Below are positions 17,684-29,568 of a stretch of 64,000 nt of DNA, one piece after another. The stretch is from Azolla caroliniana (lineage: Eukaryota > Polypodiophyta), in NCBI GenBank assembly GCA_043228905.1, contig JBHGNT010000016.1:6014001-6078000 (forward strand), given 5' to 3'. The stretch's first letter is position 1; each line of letters opens with the position of its first letter. The position numbers were made by a program, and so were the translations under genes. Below the pieces are notes generated by a model, which worked only from the letters and a program-made list of their open reading frames with translations, was not told the DNA's origin and did not search any database.

Positions 17684-20653
17684 ATGGGTAAGGATTTCCC
17701 GAGGAAGCAAAGAGAAATAGTGATGGAAAAACAGGACAAATACGAAGAGACCATCCAAAATGGCAATGCGTATGTTGATCCTTTGACTTTATTGAAGGTT
17801 TGTGCTACTAAAAAGGACCTAGACACAGGCTCTAAAATCCATATAGAGATTTTGAAAAGAGGAATGCTGGAAAAAATTCCTTATTTAGGAAGCTCTTTGA
17901 TCAATATGTATTCTAAATGTGGCGAACTTGAAAAAGCATCCAAAGTTCTAGAAGAGCTAAAATCTCCTTGTGTTGCTTCTTGGAATGCATTAATTTCAGG
18001 CTATACTCAATTGGGTCATTTTGAAAAAGCCATAAAATGCTTCAAAAAGATGAAAAACGAAGGTTTATCTCCGCATGCTATCACATTTACTTGCATTTTG
18101 AAGGCATGTGGTAGCTTAAGAAACTTTAATGAAGGGGAAAAAATCCATTATGAGGTTGTTAAGAGAGGGTTCCTATGGAATGATGCCGTGCTTGGTAATG
18201 CTTTGATTGATATGTATGCCAAATGTGGTGCATTAGAGAAAGCACAAGAAGTGATAGAGGGTCTTCAGGGTGTTCGGGATATAGTTTCATGGAATGCATT
18301 GATGTCAGGGTATGCCAAACAAGGGAAAAACAATGAAGTAATAATGAGCTTTAAACAAATTCAAACCGATGGCCTTTCTCCTGATGCAATCACCTTCACA
18401 TGTGTATTAAAGGCATGTGATAGCGGGACTGATGGTAAGGGCTTTTCTGTTCATGGAGAGATTATATGTAAAGGGTATTTTGGTAAAGATATCGTGCTTG
18501 ATAATGCTGTGGTGGATATGTATGCTAGATGTGGTATGTTTGTAGACGCAAAACAAGTATTGGATGGTATTCGTGTTCGCGAATTGGCCTCTTGGAATGC
18601 CATGATCTCGGGATATGCCCGCTGGCATCAGTATGAGGATGCTCTAAACTCTTTCAAATGCATGCAAAATGAAGGGATCTCACCAGATGTGCTCACTTTT
18701 GCTTGCATTTTGAAGGTTTGTGGTAGCAGGAGAGAAATCAATAAGGGACGAGAAATTCATGACGAGGTTGTCGGGAAGGGTCTTTTATCTCTGAGAACGA
18801 ATAATCTAATTGGAAATGCTTTGATTGATATGTATGCTAGATGCAGTGCGATTTCTGATGCTCACAAAGTTCTTAACGTGCTTCCTATCAGGGATGTGGT
18901 CTCATGGTCGATACTCATTCAAGCATATGCCCAAAAAGGCCAGTATCAAGAAGCATTTAATTGCTTTGAGCAAATGCAACATGAAGGTCTAGAGCCAAAC
19001 AATATAGTACTGGCTTGCATCATGAAAATTTGTGGTAACATAGGAGCAATCGATAAGGGGAGGAAAATACACGAAGAAATTTCTCGAAAGGGGATGCTAG
19101 AAAAAGATATTATGCTCAGTACAGCAGTGGTGGATATGTATGTTAAATGCGGTGCACTTGCAAGGGCTCACAAATCACTTGTTGAGATGCCATTTAGGGA
19201 TGTAGTCTCATGGACTTCTTTAATCTCGGGATATGCCCGACATGGTCTGAGTGAGAATGCCTTCCAATGCTTTGAAAGAATGCGCGAAGAAGGCATCACT
19301 CCAAATGTCATCGCTTTCAATTGCATTTTGAAAGCATGTGGAAACATGCGAGCCATCTACAAAGGCAAACAAATTCATGATGAGATTGTAAGGAAAGGGT
19401 TATTGCTAGGAAAAGAAGAAGAAGCTATCATGTTGGGCACTTCTTTAGTGGATATGTATGCAAGATCTGGTGCATTAACAAAGGCTCGAGACGTGCTCTA
19501 CGAGCTTCCAAGTCGGAAGGTCGCCTCTTGGAATGCATTGATAACAGGGTATACTCGGGAAGGGCATACTGAGGAAGCAATGGAGTGTTTCAATACAATG
19601 AGACAAGAGGGTCTCACTCCTGATTCAATAACTTTCATTTGCATCTTGAGAATGTGTGGCGACATGGGGGCAGTCTGGATGGGTAGGAAAATCCACGATG
19701 AGATTATACACCGAGGGTTGCTAGGAAAAGAAGATATTAGCCTTGGAAATGCATTGGTGGATATGTATGCTAGGTGTGGTAGCCTTGTAAAGGCAAAAGA
19801 AGTCCTCAGCGACCTTCCTATTCGAGACGTAGTGTCATGGTCGACTCTTATTTCCGGGTATGCCAACTATGATCAAGGCAAAGAAGCACTTGAGTGTTTT
19901 GAACAAATGCTAGGCGATGGTCTCTCTCCTAATGCTATTATCTGCATTTCCCTGTTGAAAGCATGTGGCTCTACAGGCTCGATTGACAAAGGAAAACAAA
20001 TCTACAATGAGATTGCAAGCAAGGGACTAGTAGAAAAAGATTGTGTTCTCGGAAATGCTTTGGTGGATATGTATGCCAAATGTGGTGAACTTGAGAAAGC
20101 TAAAGAAATTCTTCATAAGCTTCTTATAAGGGATGTGATCTCTTGGACTTCACTAATTTCAGGATATGCATTGCAAGGCCAAGGGGGGAGAGCCATTGAC
20201 TGCTTCCAAGAGATGCAACTCGAGGGTATCTCACCTAATGAGGTCACATTTCGCTCAGTGTTGACCGCTTGTAGCCACTCTGGGCTTTTGGATGAGGGTC
20301 AAATGCACTATGCATATATGAATGCCTCATATGGTATAAATCCTGATATAGAACATCATGCTTGTTTAGTAGATCTTTTTGGAAGGGCGGGGCTTTTTGA
20401 AGAGGCATTGGTCGTGATTAAAGAGATGAATTGTTCAGATTATGCTCCAGTTTGGGGTGCTCTATTGGGTGCTTGTCTAAAAGGAGGGAACATTAGCCTC
20501 GGAAAAGTAGCGTTTGAACGAGCAGTGGAAATTGATTATAATAATGATGCAGCTTATCAAAGTATGGCTAATATTTACTTGACGGCCGGCATGCTAGAGG
20601 AAGCCCAAAAGATCGAAGCCATGAGAGTGGGAAGAAAATATGAATATGCGTAA
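17684..20653 (+). CDS. PLS-class PPR protein ending at E1-E2 (989 aa)
   Basis: An intronless frame begins at an ATG preceded by an in-frame TGA nine bases upstream. A charged N-terminus of about 40 residues is followed by an L motif (PLTLLKVCATKKDLDTG) and eight S-P-L sets, one more than the two complete neighbours. P motifs are marked by VASWNAL, IVSWNAL, LASWNAM, VVSWSIL, VVSWTSL, VASWNAL, VVSWSTL and VISWTSL. L2/S2 (VLTACSHSGLLDEG, IEHHACLVDLFGRAGLFEEA) and E1-E2 (APVWGALLGACLKGGNISLG, AYQSMANIYLTAGMLEEA) close the protein, which ends MRVGRKYEYA. There is no DYW domain, and I see no DYW remnant in the 3' flank. The presumed role is organellar RNA recognition with trans-acting partners. Similarity to the two complete neighbours points to local duplication from a common ancestor. 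Confidence 0.93.
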   Translation: MGKDFPRKQREIVMEKQDKYEETIQNGNAYVDPLTLLKVCATKKDLDTGSKIHIEILKRGMLEKIPYLGSSLINMYSKCGELEKASKVLEELKSPCVASWNALISGYTQLGHFEKAIKCFKKMKNEGLSPHAITFTCILKACGSLRNFNEGEKIHYEVVKRGFLWNDAVLGNALIDMYAKCGALEKAQEVIEGLQGVRDIVSWNALMSGYAKQGKNNEVIMSFKQIQTDGLSPDAITFTCVLKACDSGTDGKGFSVHGEIICKGYFGKDIVLDNAVVDMYARCGMFVDAKQVLDGIRVRELASWNAMISGYARWHQYEDALNSFKCMQNEGISPDVLTFACILKVCGSRREINKGREIHDEVVGKGLLSLRTNNLIGNALIDMYARCSAISDAHKVLNVLPIRDVVSWSILIQAYAQKGQYQEAFNCFEQMQHEGLEPNNIVLACIMKICGNIGAIDKGRKIHEEISRKGMLEKDIMLSTAVVDMYVKCGALARAHKSLVEMPFRDVVSWTSLISGYARHGLSENAFQCFERMREEGITPNVIAFNCILKACGNMRAIYKGKQIHDEIVRKGLLLGKEEEAIMLGTSLVDMYARSGALTKARDVLYELPSRKVASWNALITGYTREGHTEEAMECFNTMRQEGLTPDSITFICILRMCGDMGAVWMGRKIHDEIIHRGLLGKEDISLGNALVDMYARCGSLVKAKEVLSDLPIRDVVSWSTLISGYANYDQGKEALECFEQMLGDGLSPNAIICISLLKACGSTGSIDKGKQIYNEIASKGLVEKDCVLGNALVDMYAKCGELEKAKEILHKLLIRDVISWTSLISGYALQGQGGRAIDCFQEMQLEGISPNEVTFRSVLTACSHSGLLDEGQMHYAYMNASYGINPDIEHHACLVDLFGRAGLFEEALVVIKEMNCSDYAPVWGALLGACLKGGNISLGKVAFERAVEIDYNNDAAYQSMANIYLTAGMLEEAQKIEAMRVGRKYEYA

Positions 20654-21535
20654 CTATATAAAATCTAGTGCCATTCTCATCCTTAGTGTTGTGCACCATA
20701 AAACCCTAGAGTTATCTAGGTATTCATGTTGTATTATACATTTACCTTCGCTTGTTCGTAAAATTTGTTTGAACAAACAAGCAATGTAGAGTCCGATAAT
20801 GCGCGGATGATATACTGTACTATTTCTAATAATGGCATGAAGGATTAGATTTGGGATAAATGTTCCATATTCGCCTTACATTGATACCCCTTACTGCGTG
20901 GATTATGTGTCTTGGTCTTCCTAATAATGGCATAATAGGGCTAGATTTGGCAAAGCCATACATTGAGACAATACAATATATGCTCATGTAGTGTGTCATG
21001 TTAATCCCGAAAAAATGGCTAAAATGTACCTAAGTTTGGACATAAACTCATTCTCTCATATATTTGGAAGATATACATCTTCTTATTCCTAGCAATGGCA
21101 CATACACTCGATGTACCACAAATCTCTTCAAATTTGCCACCGATCGAGACCCTTGTATTATATGTCATCCTAGAACAACTAGATTTAGGGGAAATGTCTT
21201 CCAAATTTCGACTTAACGGGATACGAGTTAATCCGAGAACCTTCCTTGGCCTGAGTTACTCAACAAGTTCGGGTCATAGTTCATTATTGTGTATGTATGT
21301 ATGTATAAATATACCCCCGAGCCTATATGTATATATATTGTGAAAGAAAAGCAGCAAGAAATCAACCTAAACTAAAGATTAGATATAATTTGTTTTTAAA
21401 AGGTTAAAAGAGAAGAGAGCAAAAACGTTACCATCACACAAATCTATGAAGATATCAATGTCAAGTGGAATAGGCTTTAAAAAAAGGTCAACCAGACATG
21501 TGCTTTTTCAAATTAATATAGATGGAGAGAGTAAG
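20654..21535. other. Intergenic stretch, no gene recognised
   Basis: This is the 3' flank of the PPR gene. A weak two-copy repeat (CTAATAATGGCAT...AGATTTGG) lies at about 20826-20955. The A-run at 21479-21485 is a T-run on the minus strand, 51 bases past the tRNA 3' end, and is the nearest candidate Pol III terminator. Confidence 0.5.
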
Positions 21536-21607
21536 GGGGTGTTGCGAGAATCGAACTCGCGGCCTCTCGCACCCGAAGCGAGAATCATACCACTAGACCA
21601 AACACCC
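21536..21607 (-). tRNA. tRNA-Pro(CGG)
   Basis: The minus strand folds into a perfect cloverleaf. The acceptor stem is GGGTGTT/AACACCC with discriminator C. The anticodon stem CTCGC/GCGAG encloses the loop TTCGGGT, anticodon CGG. The T stem GCGAG/CTCGC encloses TTCGATT, which also supplies the B box, and the D arm contains TCTAGTGGTAT. There is no intron. CAA lies directly upstream, as is common for plant tRNA gene starts. All stems pair fully, so it is probably functional. Confidence 0.97.
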
Positions 21608-22192
21608 TTGACAGCACCAACATTGAAGACATTAAATAAATTAACAGAAAATGAATTTAAAAAATCTAATCATCAACTAAATACATAACTGTTATGGACA
21701 ACACCATGACTAGTTTATGGCCACCACCCCTCTAGAAAGATCTAACTGACATTGCATCTTCTTGGACAATTTATGGCCACCACAGACTAATTTTGGAATG
21801 GAATCTGAACTATCAAGGTGTGAGAATCCATGTTATATTTGTGTTTTTCTCTCGAAAATCTCTTATCTTTGTTCGACTATATCTGATGAGAGCAACGATG
21901 GATCCCAACACGTCAAACATACATACATACATGCTTCCAAAAATGATGATGAGATGGTGATCATATAAGATTTTTTTGGGCATTGGGGGTTGCGGCGTAA
22001 CGCTTTTATGTTCGATGGTAGACATGAAGAGTATGAGACTTATCAATGAATCCGAACGGTATACTTATTATGTATGTACATATGTTTACCGTATTGAGAT
22101 GGTCACATATTTCCACCGACCGACCCAAATGCCCCTCCGCGGCCCTTTGCCCGCCCATTGAGACCACCCGGCCAAATCCCCCTAAATCTCTT
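21608..22192. other. Intergenic stretch, no gene recognised
   Basis: This lies between the tRNA gene and the telomere-like repeat block. Only short frames of no recognised similarity are present. Confidence 0.5.
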
Positions 22193-22580
22193 AACATTAA
22201 ATTACTCTGTTCTGTGGATTGGCCTGAGGGTTAGGGTTAGGGTTAGGGTCTAAATTTTAGGGTTAGGATTTCATTATCTCGATTCTCAACATTAAAATTA
22301 CTCTGTTTCTGTGGATTGGCCTGAGGGTTAGGGTCTAAATCTTAGGGTTAGGATCTGATTATCTCAACATTAAAATTACTCTGTTTCTGTGGATTGGCCT
22401 GAGGGTTAGGGTCTAAATCCATCAACATCAAATTACTTTGTTCTGCGGATTGACTTGAGGACTAGAGTTAGAGTTAGGGTTAGGGTTAGGGTTAGGGTTA
22501 GGATCTAACTCTTTCAAGTTTCAAAATTAAATTACTCCGTTCTGTAGATTGCCCTTGGGGGCTAGAGTTAGGGTTTAGTA
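22193..22580. repeat. Five-copy minisatellite with telomere-like GGGTTA runs
   Basis: Five tandem units begin at 22193, 22288, 22366, 22424 and about 22523. Each starts AACATtAAATTACTCTGTTCTG and runs through GTGGATTGGCCTGAGGGTTAGGG. Unit length varies (95, 78, 58 and 99 bases) because the GGGTTA stretch differs in length: up to four tandem repeats in the first unit and five in the fourth. The block ends in TTAGGGTTTAG (22568-22578), a telo-box-like motif, five bases before the start codon of the downstream gene. It must therefore lie in the promoter or leader of that gene. Confidence 0.9.
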
Positions 22581-22582
22581 GG

Positions 22583-25500
22583 ATGACGCTGTCGCTATCC
22601 CTGCTGCGCGCAGGGAAGCTCATGGCTACGCTCCATCATTCCCACCCCCATCAGAAGCTTCTGTCTTACAAGATCCTACGTCTCCTTCGGGAATCTTCTT
22701 CTCTTTCTTCCTCCGCATCAGATCATTGCCTTGCTCGCTCTGACGCCCCTCGTTTCAGAGATCATAGGAAAGCGACAAGGTCGTATTTTTGCTCCGAGAG
22801 AGCTAAAGATTCTACCTTCGAAGAAGAAGAAGAAGAGTTGAAAGTAGAGGCAGATGAAAGATTGGAAGGAATGGGTGATGAAAAAGAAGACAAGTTTAAA
22901 GTAAAATATAAAGGAGAGGAAGAAGAAGAAGAAGAAGAAGAAGAAGAAGAAAAGTTTTTCAATTATGGAGAGCCTCTCTTTTGGGATAGAACCTATGCTA
23001 AAGAGAGTGAACCTTTAGAATGGTATCAGAGTTATGGGGATATGGCGCCCCTTGTGCGGAGATACATTCCTTTTTCTTCCCGTATTCTCATGGCTGGCTG
23101 TGGAAATGCAGGCTTGTTTCTCAATTTCCTTTGCTTTGTTTTTTAGTTTGTGGATTGGGAACTATGCATATTTTGGCAAATCGAGATTATGCTTGTGAAG
23201 AATGCTGTATTGCTTTAGATACCATATAAAAATCATCGGAAATTATGTGAAAGAATGCATACTGAGACAATCCTAAGATTATGTTTGTGAAGACTATGTA
23301 TTTGATCCTATGATTCTTCTTGTGAAGAATCTAACACAATTATACATGTATGAATGAGGGACTTTGCTCATTATACATAGCACAACATGATATATTCATA
23401 GTTTAGAAGGTGCTGCCAATGCAGCATTTTGATGACAATTGCTTTGCTATATAGAGTGGATTTGTATGATCAAAATGTAGAAGTGGTAAATGAAAATTGA
23501 AATACACATAAATTAATAAACTGTAGAAGTGTGCAAAAGCAGGCAGCAACATGAAAGATCAGGGTTAGTGGACTTTGGATAAAGACATGAGACTGAGGAC
23601 AAGTTTGAAAGTTTTTGAAGGCTGGAAGATGAATATAAATTGAGTCAGACTATGTTTTATTTTGAACCTGATCACAAAATTATAGATTGGCTGAATTAAA
23701 AATATCAGTATGGGTTCTGAGATTAAAATAAAATGGCCTAATAAAGTTTGTGACTGCTGCAAATTGGGGTAAGCCTCCATTATCAGCTATTGACATCTTC
23801 ATTTATAGGATGGGGCCAGTATACGAGACACACGGATCATTGCCAGTGATTTTAACGATTTCCGTGGAAGAATCTGCGATGGCAACACATACTGATACCA
23901 CATCTCATTTCAAATTGTCTTCTAGATTGACTATAGGGGAGAAATTGTAATTGTAATGGGACACACTTATAGATGCTTCTACTATAGTCTTGTCACATCC
24001 AACATTCATGATGAGAGCAGATATGTAAGTGAACCACAAAGGAAACTACCTTAACCAAGACATGTATGCTTTGAATGACTAAGATTCAAACAGGGCATTT
24101 CTAAAAAAAATGCTATTACTATTATCCTTTTGCGGTAATGAACATGCATTGGCAATGTGCAAGCTCAACAAATTGAACCTTCTATCATCTATTCTACTTA
24201 GCAAGACGTTTTTAATGACTAAGTAACAATAGTTGTTGATGCATGTGGTTTGTTGTGGTTTACGATTAGTTTCTTGTTGTAATGTTTGCATGCATCCTTC
24301 TTTTGCAGAAATGTCAGAACATATGGTCAAGGATGGATTCAATGATATTGTTAACATTGATAACTCATCAATTGTCATCGAGGCTATGCAAAAAAAGTAT
24401 CACAATATTCCTGAGCTCAAATGTATCCACTCCTTGTCTGAATTTGAATGCATGCTTTTGGGTATCCCCACATTTCAGATTATAAACATTTGTATCCTTG
24501 ATTAAACCTTGCAGACCTGACGATGGATGTTTCAAAATTATTGTTTGATGATGACTCCTTTGATTCTGTCATCGACAAAGGTATGTTATTCCTTTGATCT
24601 TTTACAGGGTCAAGTTTGAAAATCCATCTTAACCCATGTGTCAAATGATGATATACAGTCTGAAGTACAAAATTGTATAAAAATATTACGTATGTTCTTG
24701 AATTATAAAGATATAGACAAATGAAGGATTTCTATATGAAAATTTAAGATAGAAGATTCGTTAATGTGGTTCTAGGGGCTTCGACGGTCACTGTTAAAAT
24801 ATAGTGAAACCTAAAATTGATAAACTTTTGACTCAAATTTAGTTCACTTCTCTCTGTTCCAAAACTGTGCAATCACTCACAAAATTTCACAGATATCACA
24901 TATTGTTTGGCTCTTAAATTTTGTGGTTGTGGAAAACATGTCACCTTGTTTACCAGCAAGCAAAAATTACATTGTACACTATGCAAAATGATTTGATTAC
25001 TTCATTGAATAATTGATGATAAAAAGAATATGAAATTCAATGTTGACAATTCACTTCAAATTCTCTGATTATTGAATATCGTGTTAAACATTTTTGGGAT
25101 GAATCAATCTCTTTAGTTCATAATGTGGATCCATTCTCATTTTTTGAAAATTGTGTAAATAAATTTGGATAATCTGAATGCTGGCACTTATTAGGGGCAT
25201 TACCCAACTCCTCTTGACTAATGCGCACTTATTAGCCATCGTGTAATAATGTATGATCAGATATGGGTTTTAGACATTCATTTTTTTCAGTCTCTTCTGT
25301 CATTGATTTGGACATTATAAGATGAATAGGCACACATACAATGGCTGTGTGAAAATCTCATGGTTTGTTAAAATATTTCATATTTGATTCATTCCAACTG
25401 CAGGCGATTCATGCAAAATTGAGCTATAAAATGTACACTGTAAGAAAGTGATGAATGCCAAATATAAGTGAGATATGGTCAGATGATATAGTGGGGATTA

Positions 25501-28500
25501 GGTTAAGATGCACAAAGTTCAATTAGGAAATAAATCACTTGGTTGTAAAATTTCTTGCTCTAGATGTCTTTACTTGGGATTAAAGCAGTTTTCCCATATG
25601 TTTGTATGCAGGCACTCTGGATGCAATAATGGTATGAACTAGAGCATGTCTCTTAAATGAATAAAATAGAAACCTTATCTCAGGGAAATCTCTAACTCCT
25701 TTTGGTAGTGTGTAGCTGGTGGGCCGTATAGTGTACCCCTGATGATCGCAGAAGTTAACAGGTATAATACAACTGCATACATCTCTTTTTTTCTGAGAAT
25801 GTTAGTCCTTGTTCAGTTGTTCTCTGAATCAAAATGCTACTTTTATATTAAATTCTACTTACATATGTGTATATGTAATATAAGCCCAAAGAGTTTGACC
25901 TTACAACATGCACACAAAGAGGAAAGTCAAAAGACTATCTTTACTTCTGGACTTCCTGCATTGATCATCTATCTGTATGCCTAACCGTCTCAATATTTAT
26001 GTCATACCCACTAACATGCTTGCCCAAACTTACTTTTCTTTTATCCTAATCCTAACTCTGCTCTCATCTATACTTAGATCCTTTGCTGGCTTCCTCTTCT
26101 ACTCTGTCTCTGTCTCTGTCTCTGTCTCGTTTCGTCTTATAGGCCATGTTGGCCTTTCTCTAACGTGAAAATTGAAGCAATCACCCAACTCCACACTCAT
26201 AATCATGATCTTTAAGTTGTTAATGGAGCTCAGAGAAGACACTCTCTAATCTGAAGAATAAGGATGAGGAACATCCCATGCTATGATGTGAATAATTTTA
26301 TGGCTATCTGACAATGCTTTCCCATGGTCAACCTTGCACTTGTCAATGTTAGAAATACCAACCCCTGCCTTGTGTATTTAAGCATACGAGTGACCTTAAG
26401 AAAAATATGGCTAAAGCCTCTGCACCAGCAGAGAATTTCTCTTGTAACGCTCTTTTTGGATCCTACAGGTCATGTTTCTGGTCCTTTGAGGACGTGTCAT
26501 GATCTCACTCTCTCTCTTCATAATAATTCCTCACAATTGTCAGCTCCTCAGGGATGGCAAGAATTTGGTACTTGCAGCCTCACAGCAAAAGTTTTCAATT
26601 CAATTCAAATGTGAACTAAAACATTGGCAATTGAGACGTTTTGTTTTAACTTTAAGGATGACGGAAACATGGAGAAAGATACAAATTATGTAGCTTGGAT
26701 GTGAGGGAAACAAGAATATTTGTGGGGAATGACCATACATTGTCCCAAGTTGCACGTGTGAGGGAATGCATGCCAGGGAAAACTTACTTTTGGCCTTCTT
26801 GGAAGTCCACCACCAGATCATGGGGATCATCGCTCACCATGTCTGATCCACATGAAGACACCAAGATGCACCTAGTGAACTTCATCATAGACTCACTCCA
26901 CTAAACCGATCAACCTCGTATATGATGTTTCCTCACCAATACTAATCCATAAATATCAGTTCTGCACTTCATGGTTATAAACCATCTCCAAAATCATTCC
27001 ACCACATGCATTAAAATCATCATGGTTCTTTATGAAACGTAGAGCTTTTACATTTGTTTCAGTATGGAAATCATGAACTCATCCATATTTGCAATCTGAT
27101 TTGTCTCATAGGCTGATTTTGTGCTCTAGTAGGCATTAACATGACTTTCTCTCTCTCCATCTTCACATGTTATTTTTTAATTAATCAAGATTCTACTTCA
27201 GAGCACCTATTTTTTATCATCCAAGGTTCAAGTGAGATTTTGTTTCCCGATATTTTTGTTTAGGTCTTTTTTAACATAACCTCACAAAATTTAAGAAATA
27301 ATGGAAACGTTTCGAAAATTATATATTCATATATAATGTAGTTTATTAAGACGTTTTGGTTCAATGTTTCACTTCTGCCTCTAGCAGGGCTATAACTTTT
27401 TGTTTCAAGGTTCAAGTGAGATTTTGTTTCCTGATATTTTTGTTTAGGCCTTTTTCAACATAACCTCACAAAATTTAAGAAATAATGGAAACGTTTCAAA
27501 GATTATATATTCATATATAATGTAGTTTATTAAGACGTTTGGTTCAATGTTTCACTTCCGCCTCTAGCAGGGCTACAACTTCATGATTTTTTACAGAAAA
27601 AAAAGGTCTGATCCTCCTTTATTTTGAAGCGATTTATTTGGATTAGGTAATGTTACTAACTTGTTTACGTTTAGAAGGCCTGTTGCACTAATCCTTATCA
27701 ACAATGAGCCCTATCGTTTACTCCATGGATGATACACCAGGAGTTCTGACGATAGACCTGATACATATATGTGGGGATCCAGGGCATGTGACTGATCATC
27801 AACAGCTTCTCTAAGTCAAGCACCGTCATTTGCTCACAGGATGGAGGCTGGATCTATATATTACAGAATTGTGCATAAACACAGTAAAAAACATTGGTCA
27901 CACTCTGCTTAGAAAGATGTTGATAAGGCTTGGATCAGGTCTATGTGGACTGTTTACACCACTACAATATATGATATCTCTTTACAAGAAAGTAGATAGA
28001 GCACCATGACATTCCTTTTTCTGTGAAATGTTTGAAAGTTGCGTTCAATTTTTATTTCCTTCAATATACTGGTCTTAACAATGTACGAGAATTGTCTTAA
28101 ATCTGAACCATAATATTATAGGTCTCTATCCTCTGTTTCATTTAGAGGTTGAAATTTTGAACAGCTGAAGTTTTGTGTTTAAAGGCTGGGCATCAGTATT
28201 CCAGATTTTGTTTTACTACTCGATGAGAAACAATATGTTAACATTCACAATGATCAAGATAGGGTGTGTGGTCAATCTTTAAAATATGGGAAAATGTGAA
28301 ACCATGTAAGATGAGTTTGTGAAATCTCATTGAAGAGGGGGAGTGAGTGCTCATGTCTGTAACATGAACAGGATATGAGCGATATCTAATGCATGGAAGT
28401 ATTGGATCTCTACTCTTACCTTCTCTCATACACCCTCTCATTAGTCCTTTGTTCTTTGTACGTTTCCTCACTTGTGGCTTTCCTTGATTGTCGGGGATCG

Positions 28501-28926
28501 TATTCAACTTCAAAATACCACAAAATCTATTTCTGGCTGATAGTACATCTAACCTGGCAGAAGGATTGGTAAACTTGTCACCCGCTACTTAGAGCACCTT
28601 TTCCTGAACAGTTAGGCATATTCCACATGATTACATGCTGCAGCTTTTGGATACTGGTTTTTATTTTATTTTGTTGGTATCTGTTGGAGACTAGATGCAC
28701 CAACTATTTCATGTAGCAAAAATTAGGTGTGTGTGTGTTATTGTAGCGCCTTTATTAACTATCAGCTATTTGAATAAGTGGTTACAAAGTGAGATCTAGA
28801 CCCTCTAATGTCTTCACAGTAACACTGGTCTGTTCATACTGTCTCACATTTTGCATTTTTCAGGATATTGAAACCTGGTGGAGTATATATGCTGGTATGA
28901 TCTCCATGGTTCCATGCATGTGCATG

Positions 28927-28957
<31 letters not shown>

Positions 28958-29568
28958 GCATGTACATGTGCGTATACCAACACATCCAATCTTAGATGTG
29001 GCATGTGGGGTGTGTGTGTGTAATTGTGTGTATTTGTTTATTTATTTATTTTCAGAATGTATCTCCACAACTTTCCTAAACTATTTTGTTTATATTAGAT
29101 CACTACTGGGGATCCTAAATCAAGGCTTCCACTTCTAAATGCCAGTGTTTTTCACTGGATTATTACCCTCTATGTAATACGTAAGTTAAACTCCGTCTCT
29201 TTTAAAAATATGGTTGAGGTCAGAAACGAATAAAGGCAGATTTTTCACATTGTAATATGTAGGAATGCAATGCTTACACTGTTACACATTACAATATGTA
29301 CAAAGAGATTGTGATACTTTCATGCTGTAGTATGTATATAGGCAGTGCTCTCACATTTCAATATGTATGTTGTTATTGAACAGCTAAGCCTGCCTCAAAA
29401 ACAGCTCTAAAAGGATGCCCAGAGGCCTATTCTGAGGCAGTTTCAATCAATGCTGATGGTACCTATGAAACTAAGCATGTCTCAGAGAAGGAAGATCAGC
29501 TCTTTGTGTTCGTGTGCATAAAGGTAAATTTCATATATTGCATTTCCAAAGCATTCTTGTTACCTTGA
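22583..29568 (+). CDS. Class I SAM-dependent methyltransferase, METTL13/EEF1AKMT4-like, 8 exons
   Basis: Exons reconstructed: 22583-23111, 24309-24422, 24515-24580, 25612-25631, 25709-25761, 28864-28894, 29099-29180 and 29384-29523, phases agreeing throughout for 345 codons. Reading through the last GT adds 14 codons to a TGA at 29568; a further exon is possible. The N-terminus is Ser/Arg-rich, like an organelle presequence. Next come a Glu-rich stretch (about residues 75-125), then YGEPLFWDRTY, EPLEWYQSYGDM, SAM motif I ILMAGCGNAEMSEHM, the acidic motif NIDNSSIVIEAM, KYLTMDVSKLLFDDDSFDSV, IDKGTLDAIM, ILKPGGVYMLITTGDP and a C-terminal strand pair ending VFVCIK. Relatives methylate lysines, for example on eEF1A; the substrate here is inferred only. 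The first intron uses a GC donor. Exons of 20 and 31 bases sit between introns of up to 3.1 kb. Confidence 0.88.
27222..27585. repeat. 184-base tandem duplication inside an intron
   Basis: Copies at 27222-27405 and 27406-about 27585 both run from CAAGGTTCAAGTGAGATTTTG to CTCTAGCAGGGCTA, with few differences. They lie in the 3.1-kb intron (25762-28863) of the methyltransferase gene. Confidence 0.9.
28936..28957. repeat. (AC)n microsatellite
   Basis: A short run of CA dinucleotides in an intron of the methyltransferase gene, just after the 31-base exon. Confidence 0.85.

Noticed and set aside
22762-22962. Minus-strand poly-Ser frame
   Set aside because: It is the reverse of the GAA-rich, Glu-coding stretch in the first methyltransferase exon.
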